Assembly (NCBI GenBank): GCA_028701645.1
Contig: JAQVQI010000023.1
Location: forward strand, 1-8,910
From: Candidatus Shapirobacteria bacterium
GTDB taxonomy: Bacteria > Patescibacteriota > Microgenomatia > UBA12405
Length of the DNA stretch: 8,910 bases
Direction of reading: 5' to 3'
Shown: in pieces, positions 5,428 through 8,910 of the stretch
Layout of the letters: every line of letters begins with the position of its first letter
Position numbering within the stretch: position 1 is the first letter of the stretch
Program-made: the position numbers and the translations under genes
Notes under the pieces: model-generated
What the model saw: only the letters and a program-made list of their open reading frames with translations
The model's database searches: none
Told to the model about the DNA's origin: nothing

Positions 5428-5446
5428 TTTAAACGCAGTGTTTAAA
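5428..5446. repeat. Perfect inverted repeat TTTAAAC-N5-GTTTAAA in the leader
   Basis: Seven-base arms TTTAAAC and GTTTAAA flank the 5-base centre GCAGT. It lies about 58-76 bases upstream of the 65-aa gene's ATG, inside the predicted leader RNA. It could be a protein-binding site or an RNA hairpin. A second -10-like TATTAT at 5414-5419 lies just downstream on the minus strand. Confidence 0.6.
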
Positions 5447-5471
5447 CTCACCTTATTGTATTTCAAATATA

Positions 5472-5505
5472 ACTACTATTAATTAGTAGTATCCTATAAT
5501 ACTAC
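5472..5505. promoter_or_regulatory. Two interlocked inverted repeats over the promoter -10/start (predicted operator)
   Basis: ACTACTA-ttaat-TAGTAGT (5472-5490) and GTAGTAT-cctata-ATACTAC (5486-5505) are both perfect 7-bp inverted repeats and share the middle half-site. The second covers the -10 box of the minus-strand promoter and the first covers the predicted start and early transcript. This is the arrangement of a repressor site with cooperative half-sites; the first repeat could also form a hairpin at the 5' end of the mRNA. Confidence 0.6.
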
Positions 5506-5524
5506 CAAACATTTAATTTGTCAA
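5496..5524 (-). promoter_or_regulatory. Sigma-70-type promoter of the small-membrane-protein operon
   Basis: On the minus strand a perfect TTGACA (5519-5524), a 17-base spacer and TATTAT (5496-5501, 5 of 6 to consensus). This is the best promoter in the window. Predicted start is near 5489, giving a leader of about 119 bases before the ATG at 5370. Confidence 0.75.
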
Positions 5525-5574
5525 CAATTTTAAAAATTTTTAAATTACTTATATTTATTTTATAAAACCAAAAT

Positions 5575-5593
5575 ATCCCCTAAATTAGGGGAT
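5575..5593 (-). terminator. Hairpin/terminator downstream of the methyltransferase
   Basis: A perfect 8-bp palindrome ATCCCCTA-AAT-TAGGGGAT, followed on the minus strand by a T-rich ATTTTGGTTTTAT. It separates the methyltransferase transcript from the next minus-strand promoter at 5496-5524. The U-tract is imperfect. Its right flank (AGGGGATTAATT) recurs at the hairpin at 6737-6765. Confidence 0.55.
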
Positions 5594-5647
5594 TAATTTT
5601 ATGTGCGGATTTATCCGTCGAAGTATAAAAACAAAAACATTATTCAA
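5585..5647 (-). CDS. Possible 20-residue small ORF (TTG start)
   Basis: On the minus strand a TTG at 5645-5647 lies 5 bases from AAGGAGAT (5653-5660), a good SD, and opens a frame ending at a TAA at 5585-5587 inside the hairpin. The product would be (M)NNVFVFILRRINPHIKLIP, short and hydrophobic/basic. An alternative ATG three codons' distance away gives only 9 codons in another frame. The SD is the only real support, so this is tentative. Confidence 0.25.
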   Translation of the reverse strand: MNNVFVFILRRINPHIKLIP

Positions 5648-5668
5648 ATTTTATCTCCTTCAAAAACA

Positions 5669-5716
5669 CCAGGCCTACATTTTATTTCGGCCTGCGAAGG
5701 CGGACAGTGCGGTACT
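5669..5716. other. GC-rich segment with a small hairpin, no gene
   Basis: Between the small SD (5653-5660) and the methyltransferase stop lies a local GC-rich stretch including AGGCC (5671-5675) pairing with GGCCT (5689-5693) and then GCGAAGGCGGAC. Nothing in it looks coding. The composition contrast resembles that of the insert in the tRNA-Thr copy, but the sequences are not clearly alike. Confidence 0.35.
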
Positions 5717-5750
5717 AAATTAGAATGTTTTTAAATAGAGGAGTAAGAGT

Positions 5751-6557
5751 TTAGCTATTTTTTAAAATTAGCCGATAATCATGAACAACAGGGAGGAACC
5801 TTAAATATTTTTCAATCTTTGTGATTGGATATAAAAAATTTGTTATTTTATTTGGATGATTAAAAAACAATCCAATTGATTCAATTTTTTGAACTTTAAT
5901 TCCATATTTTTCGAATAAATTAAAAATCATTTTTTTAGTAAATAAATTTTTATGAGATTTTAAACCAAAAAATCTGGCTAGCCATTCCTGATAAGAGTAT
6001 TTTCTTGGTAATTTACCAATAAACAAAAACCCATCTTTCTTTAAAATTCGTTTAATTTCTTTTAAAGTTGAGTCTAAAATATCCTTATCAAAGTGTTCTA
6101 AAACTGCATACATTACAACCCCGTTTACAGATTCATTTTTAATATTTAACGGCAAAGAATTGTAATATTTAAAATCTAAAGATTTTCTTTTTTTTAATAA
6201 ATTATGAAAATAGTCAAGTACATTTTTATACTCCTTAATTGATACATCTTGCCCAACCCACTTACCGACATATTCATAACCAATAACGCTTCTGTTCATA
6301 GAAGAAAGTAAATAAGTTATATAACCACTGCCACAACCAAAATCAATTATTTTTTCACATTTATTTAAACCATTAGCCCAAAACCACAATAAATCATTTA
6401 TATTACTATTAATATAAGTTTTTGAATTAACTACTTCATTTATTCTACGAACCAACTTAATTTCATTTTCATTAAAATTTTTATTATTTTTAGAAACAAA
6501 AACTGACTGTACCACCTTTATTCTTTCAAATAGATAACTTATACTAAAACAATTCAT
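5751..6557 (-). CDS. Class I SAM-dependent methyltransferase
   Basis: A 268-residue protein with a Methyltransf_11-type Rossmann core. Motif I is IIDFGCGSGYITYLL (70-84), the acidic end of strand 2 is IGYEYVG (92-98), and the post-motif region is VVMYAVLEHFDKD (147-159) leading to LKEIKRILKKDGFLFIGKLPR (165-185). This combination is typical of small-molecule or glycan/lipid methyltransferases (the 'LEHF.. D' and 'LKKDG' motifs). The C-terminal 80 residues (EWLARFFGLKSHKNLF and later aromatic/basic segments) may bind the acceptor or the membrane. The acceptor cannot be identified. The SD AAGGAAGGTG is 5 bases from the ATG (the GGAAGG core is 7 away). It is the first gene of a minus-strand block, with its own TTGACA-containing promoter region, and ends about 160 bases before a hairpin. 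Confidence 0.87.
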   Translation of the reverse strand: MNCFSISYLFERIKVVQSVFVSKNNKNFNENEIKLVRRINEVVNSKTYINSNINDLLWFWANGLNKCEKIIDFGCGSGYITYLLSSMNRSVIGYEYVGKWVGQDVSIKEYKNVLDYFHNLLKKRKSLDFKYYNSLPLNIKNESVNGVVMYAVLEHFDKDILDSTLKEIKRILKKDGFLFIGKLPRKYSYQEWLARFFGLKSHKNLFTKKMIFNLFEKYGIKVQKIESIGLFFNHPNKITNFLYPITKIEKYLRFLPVVHDYRLILKNS

Positions 6558-6562
6558 AAAAA

Positions 6563-6572
6563 CACCTTCCTT
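6563..6572 (-). promoter_or_regulatory. Shine-Dalgarno of the methyltransferase gene
   Basis: AAGGAAGGTG on the minus strand, with GGAAGG (6565-6570) 7 bases from the ATG at 6557. It fixes this start. Confidence 0.75.
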
Positions 6573-6611
6573 ACCAACAAATAAATAATTAATTCTATAT
6601 ATATTTCCTTT

Positions 6612-6643
6612 ATAATACTGACATTTATGTTAAATTCTGTCAA
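6612..6643 (-). promoter_or_regulatory. Candidate long-spacer promoter of the methyltransferase gene
   Basis: On the minus strand a perfect TTGACA (6638-6643) and a TATTAT (6612-6617) are 20 bases apart, 3 more than optimal. TGACA/TGTCA arms (6621-6625 and 6638-6642 on the plus strand as GACA/TGTC forms) bracket the spacer. A long spacer spanned by a dyad is the pattern of activator-twisted promoters such as MerR targets. Start would be near 6605, about 48 bases before the ATG. Confidence 0.4.
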
Positions 6644-6736
6644 TGATAACTAATATTAAAAGTTAGTGAAAAAGTAAAACAATTATCTGAAACAGCCTAA
6701 TAAGATTAAAGTAAATTACAATATTATTTATAAAAA

Positions 6737-6765
6737 CCCCCTAATTCGCCAACTGGCGAAAGGGG
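6737..6765 (-). terminator. Intrinsic terminator downstream of tRNA-Asp (distal)
   Basis: Perfect stem TTCGCCA-AC-TGGCGAA (6745-6760) extended by CCCCT/AGGGG (6738-6742 with 6761-6765) past a 2-base bulge. On the minus strand it is followed by TTTTTATAAA, a good U-tract. It lies just upstream of the methyltransferase promoter region and would insulate it from tRNA-Asp transcription. Confidence 0.7.
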
Positions 6766-6789
6766 ATTAATTATATATGCAAGACGTAA

Positions 6790-6810
6790 TAAATTTCTTT
6801 CAGAAATTTA
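6790..6810. repeat. AT-rich perfect hairpin between two terminators
   Basis: TAAATTTCT (6790-6798) and AGAAATTTA (6802-6810) form a perfect 9-bp stem with a TTC loop. No U-tract or coding context; possibly part of the 3' processing or termination region of tRNA-Asp. Confidence 0.4.
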
Positions 6811-6826
6811 AACGTTTCAGTAACGT

Positions 6827-6854
6827 AAAAAAATCCGCTATTAACGGATTTTTT
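6827..6854 (-). terminator. Bidirectional terminator after tRNA-Asp
   Basis: AAAAAATCCG (6828-6837) pairs perfectly with CGGATTTTTT (6845-6854) across a 7-base loop. On the minus strand TCCG...CGGA is followed by seven T residues, 9 bases beyond the tRNA-Asp 3' end, so it is the natural terminator of that tRNA. The symmetric A- and T-runs would also stop plus-strand transcription. Confidence 0.85.
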
Positions 6855-6862
6855 GTTCGTTG

Positions 6863-6936
6863 CGGACCGGATGGGATTCGAACCCACGATCTTCCGCGTG
6901 ACAGGCGGATGTGCTAGACCGCTGCACCACCAGTCC
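6863..6936 (-). tRNA. tRNA-Asp (anticodon GTC)
   Basis: A complete 74-base cloverleaf on the minus strand. Acceptor GGACTGG pairs with CCGGTCC (one G-T pair), D arm GTGC-AGCGGTCTA-GCAC, anticodon stem TCCGC/GCGGA with loop CTGTCAC (anticodon GTC), T arm GTGGG-TTCGAAT-CCCAT, discriminator G as required for tRNA-Asp. CCA is not encoded. It has its own promoter and terminator, and its 3' end faces the SD-rich accessory block. Confidence 0.97.
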
Positions 6937-6940
6937 TCGG

Positions 6941-6954
6941 TCTACTTGTGTAGA
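6941..6954. repeat. Small inverted repeat in the tRNA-Asp 5' leader
   Basis: TCTAC-TTGT-GTAGA, a perfect 5-bp hairpin immediately upstream of tRNA-Asp and at its predicted start site. It may be a leader hairpin for 5' processing or chance. Confidence 0.35.
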
Positions 6955-6955
6955 C

Positions 6956-6984
6956 ATTGTATCAAAACTATTTCTTTATCACAA
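6956..6984 (-). promoter_or_regulatory. Promoter of tRNA-Asp
   Basis: On the minus strand TTGTGA (6979-6984), a 17-base spacer and TACAAT (6956-6961, 5 of 6 to consensus). Start would be near 6949, about 13 bases before the mature tRNA. Confidence 0.65.
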
Positions 6985-6999
6985 TAATTTAAAAATTAT

Positions 7000-7030
7000 T
7001 TGATATCGCAATCTACAAAAATGCTATAAT
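7000..7030 (+). promoter_or_regulatory. Extended -10 promoter of lemA-htpX
   Basis: TGC-TATAAT (7022-7030) is a perfect extended -10. A TTGATA at 7000-7005 is 19 bases upstream, too far to be ideal, but an extended -10 can dispense with a -35. Start would be near 7037, giving a ~22-base leader without an SD. It diverges from the tRNA-Asp promoter. Confidence 0.65.
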
Positions 7031-7058
7031 TATTTCATTAAAAATTAACACAAATAAA

Positions 7059-7637
7059 ATGCTATTTATTCCAATCATCCTTGTCGTCTTGGCTTTAATT
7101 TTAATGAACTATTACAATAGATTTAGTACTCTAAAGGTTCAAATAAAAGCTTCTTTGCAAGAAATCGGTAACCAACTCAAAAGACAATCAAATTTGATTC
7201 CTAACTTAGTCGATTCAGTTAAAGGCTTTATGAAACACGAAAAGGGGATATTTGACGAGCTTACCAGTGCCCGAAAAATGGTTGATAAGGCAATTTCTAC
7301 TAATGACCCAAAAATGATTGATAATGCTCAAGCAGGAATCGACAAAGTTTTAAGTTCTCTTAGAGTTATTGTTGAAAGCAACCCTCAAATCCAATCATCG
7401 GGTCTAGTCAACAATCTAATGGATGAACTTCGCGACACTGCCGATAAATTAATGTATTCTCGTCGAACTCTAATTGACCTTACTGCTAGCTACAATACCA
7501 TGTTGGTAACTATACCCAGTGCCTGGGTTGGTAAAATTTTTGGATTTACCCAAGAACAAGGGTTGTCCATGCCGGATGACTCTTCTGTCACTCAAGTCAG
7601 CCAAGAAGAAACAAAAAGTCCAAAAGTTAGTCTCTAA
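7059..7637 (+). CDS. lemA: LemA family membrane protein
   Basis: A 192-residue member of the LemA family, whose structures are helical bundles anchored by one N-terminal membrane helix and whose precise role is unsettled. Seen: the anchor LFIPIILVVLALILMNYYNRF (about 2-22), then the family core QIKASLQEIGNQLKRQSNLIPNLVDSVKGFMKHEKGIFDELTSAR in parts (28-72), including the hallmark 'QL.R..LIPNLV..VKGF..HE' and '..AR'. The later region has SRRTLIDLTASYNTML..IPS...GKIFGF (134-163), the typical 'YN......P......FGF' ending, followed by a polar tail. The ATG has no SD. It is 8 bases upstream of htpX, a common LemA-HtpX pairing that suggests a joint membrane quality-control role. Confidence 0.93.
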   Translation: MLFIPIILVVLALILMNYYNRFSTLKVQIKASLQEIGNQLKRQSNLIPNLVDSVKGFMKHEKGIFDELTSARKMVDKAISTNDPKMIDNAQAGIDKVLSSLRVIVESNPQIQSSGLVNNLMDELRDTADKLMYSRRTLIDLTASYNTMLVTIPSAWVGKIFGFTQEQGLSMPDDSSVTQVSQEETKSPKVSL

Positions 7638-7645
7638 ATTTCCTC

Positions 7646-8530
7646 ATGAAAAGTATTTATGATCAAATCAACGAAAATAAAATAAGATCGGCAACTATAA
7701 TAAGTCTTTTTATCGCTTTTATTTTTGGGGTTAGTTATTTTATAACAATAGCTTTCAACCTCAACAATTCACTTTTGTTTGTTGCTATAGCCTTTTCTTT
7801 GATTTCTTCTCTCGTTGGTTATTTCAAAGGAGATCAAATTGTTTTAGCCCTAAACAAAGCCAGACCTGTTAGACGCGAAGAATTTTTTAATTTTTATACA
7901 ATTGTTGAAAACCTAAGCATTGCCAACCAAACACCAGCTCCAAAAATTTACGTCATCGATTCTGAATCCCCCAACGCTTTTGCTAGTGGCCGAGACCCCA
8001 AACACGCCATCATCTGTGCCACAACAGGCTTACTTAAAAAGTTAAACCGAACTGAATTAGAAGGTGTCATCGCTCATGAATTGTCACATATTAAAAATTA
8101 TGATATCCGATTAATGACTCTTGTCAGTATTTTAGTCGGGACCCTTACAATTTTAATTAATACCGCCACTAGATCAACATTTTTTAGAAGAGACAACAAT
8201 AACGACCACAAAAATAATGGAATTTTAACCCTAATTGGCTTTATTTTAATTATTTTTTCACCTCTTATTGCTCAAATAATTCAATTAGCCATTTCTCGTC
8301 GTCGAGAATATTTTGCCGATGCTTCAGCTATTAAATTAACCAGACAACCTCAAGGATTAATTGATGCTTTAACAAAAATATCCCAAGATGATTCTGTTTT
8401 TGAAACTGCTTCTACGGCCACTGCTTCTTTGTATATTTCAAACCCTTTTAAGGGAAATAAACTGACCAATATGTTTTCGACACACCCCCCAATCGAAGAC
8501 CGTATTAAAGTTCTCCAAGAAATGATTTAA
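7646..8530 (+). CDS. htpX: HtpX-type membrane zinc metalloprotease (M48)
   Basis: A 294-residue M48B peptidase that degrades misfolded membrane proteins. Two N-terminal membrane helices (about 17-37 and 42-60) precede the catalytic domain: IYVIDSESPNAFASGRDPKHA (101-121), the zinc-binding motif HELSH (144-148) with catalytic Glu145, another pair of membrane helices (about 153-173 and 194-216), the downstream zinc ligand in SRRREYFADASA (217-228, Glu221), and the C-terminal STHPPIEDRI (278-287). All expected residues are present and the length is normal. It follows lemA by 8 bases with no SD and is co-transcribed with it. In proteobacteria HtpX answers envelope stress; regulation here is not visible. 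Confidence 0.96.
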   Translation: MKSIYDQINENKIRSATIISLFIAFIFGVSYFITIAFNLNNSLLFVAIAFSLISSLVGYFKGDQIVLALNKARPVRREEFFNFYTIVENLSIANQTPAPKIYVIDSESPNAFASGRDPKHAIICATTGLLKKLNRTELEGVIAHELSHIKNYDIRLMTLVSILVGTLTILINTATRSTFFRRDNNNDHKNNGILTLIGFILIIFSPLIAQIIQLAISRRREYFADASAIKLTRQPQGLIDALTKISQDDSVFETASTATASLYISNPFKGNKLTNMFSTHPPIEDRIKVLQEMI

Positions 8531-8544
8531 TCAAAAACTAAATC

Positions 8545-8562
8545 AAAACTTTATAAACTTTA
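8545..8562. repeat. Short direct repeat AAACTTTAT x2 upstream of dnaE
   Basis: Two adjacent copies of AAACTTTAT followed by a third degenerate copy (AACTTTTAA). It lies in the 58-base gap between htpX and dnaE and may be part of the dnaE promoter region; no clear -35/-10 pair was found. Confidence 0.35.
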
Positions 8563-8588
8563 TAACTTTTAACTTGATAAACTAGAGT

Positions 8589-8910
8589 ATGTCTTTTGTT
8601 CACCTACATGTCCACACTGAGTACTCACTCCTGGATGGATTAAGTAAAATCAAAAATCTAGTAGCACTTGTTAAAGAAATGGGAATGAATTCTATTGCAA
8701 TTACTGATCATGGCAATATGTATGGAGCCATAGAATTCTATAAAGCTTGCAAAAAAGCCGAAATTAAGCCAATTATTGGATCGGAACTTTATGTGTCACC
8801 CAACGGTCGACTGGACAAGTCAACCACTAATCGACGAAACCAGCACCTTATTTTATTGGCTAAAAATAACCAAGGTTACAAAAATTTAATGAAATTAATT
8901 AGCATTGCTA
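8589..8910 (+). CDS. dnaE: DNA polymerase III alpha subunit, N-terminal part
   Basis: The replicative polymerase catalytic subunit, cut by the window edge after 107 codons. The N-terminal PHP domain is unmistakable: MSFVHLHVHTEYSLLDG (1-17, with the metal-binding HxH and the 'TEYS' signature), then NSIAITDHGNMYGAIEFY (34-51), IKPIIGSELYV (59-69, GxE motif) and QHLILLAKNNQGYKNLMKLIS (85-105). Start ATG at 8589 has no SD. Whether it is dnaE type 1 or another subgroup cannot be seen from the fragment. Confidence 0.96.
   Translation, partial: MSFVHLHVHTEYSLLDGLSKIKNLVALVKEMGMNSIAITDHGNMYGAIEFYKACKKAEIKPIIGSELYVSPNGRLDKSTTNRRNQHLILLAKNNQGYKNLMKLISIA

Noticed and set aside
5204..5482. Plus-strand 92-codon open frame across the small-membrane-protein gene and its leader
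   Set aside because: It runs antisense to a gene with a strong SD and promoter, has low-complexity hydrophobic content, and no SD of its own.
5371..5489. A riboswitch in the long leader of the small-membrane-protein operon
   Set aside because: Only simple inverted repeats are visible; no recognisable conserved aptamer core was found.
1..8910. CRISPR array, transposase, integrase or toxin-antitoxin pair
   Set aside because: No regularly spaced repeats, no DDE/tyrosine-recombinase motifs and no recognisable toxin family were found in any frame.
1..8910. UGA recoded as glycine, as in some CPR lineages
   Set aside because: All genes read through cleanly with the standard bacterial code; no in-frame TGA interrupts a conserved domain.

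Overview
The window is AT-rich with a compact layout, standard stop codons (no in-frame TGA is needed), and mostly genes without a Shine-Dalgarno (SD) sequence. Together with an elongated nucleoside diphosphate kinase, small single-pass membrane proteins carrying LysM or Ig-like domains, and a LemA-HtpX pair next to dnaE, this suggests an ultrasmall bacterium of the Candidate Phyla Radiation (Patescibacteria), perhaps a Microgenomates-like lineage. That placement is inference from gene style; no ribosomal marker is present.

Layout. Positions 1-1959 (+) are the end of a cell-envelope polysaccharide operon: the tail of one probable glycosyltransferase, a complete family-2 glycosyltransferase and a Wzy/WaaL-like membrane protein, joined by overlapping ends. 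From 1956 to 4000 everything is on the minus strand: a leaderless-looking ArsR-type regulator with its own operator, a LysM membrane protein, tRNA-Gly(CCC), tRNA-Thr(CGT), a truncated second tRNA-Thr whose anticodon is split by a 40-bp GC-rich hairpin element, and a membrane-anchored protein with two Ig-like domains. The plus-strand gene ndk follows (4088-4699).

Positions 4706-6855 form a distinct minus-strand block between ndk and the 3' side of tRNA-Asp(GTC). It holds a SAM-dependent methyltransferase and two small membrane proteins of unknown function. All three have good SD sequences, unlike every other gene here. The block also contains TTGACA-type promoters, stacked inverted repeats and several hairpins or terminators. 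It looks like an accessory islet and is the part most likely to hold something undescribed.

From 6937 onward, back-to-back promoters serve tRNA-Asp (-) and lemA-htpX (+), a probable membrane stress/proteolysis pair. The window ends inside the start of dnaE, the replicative polymerase.

How the genes work together: the left end builds surface polysaccharide. The LysM and Ig-like proteins probably sit at the envelope on the outer face. LemA/HtpX would maintain the membrane. ndk and dnaE are housekeeping. The function of the islet cannot be read from sequence alone.
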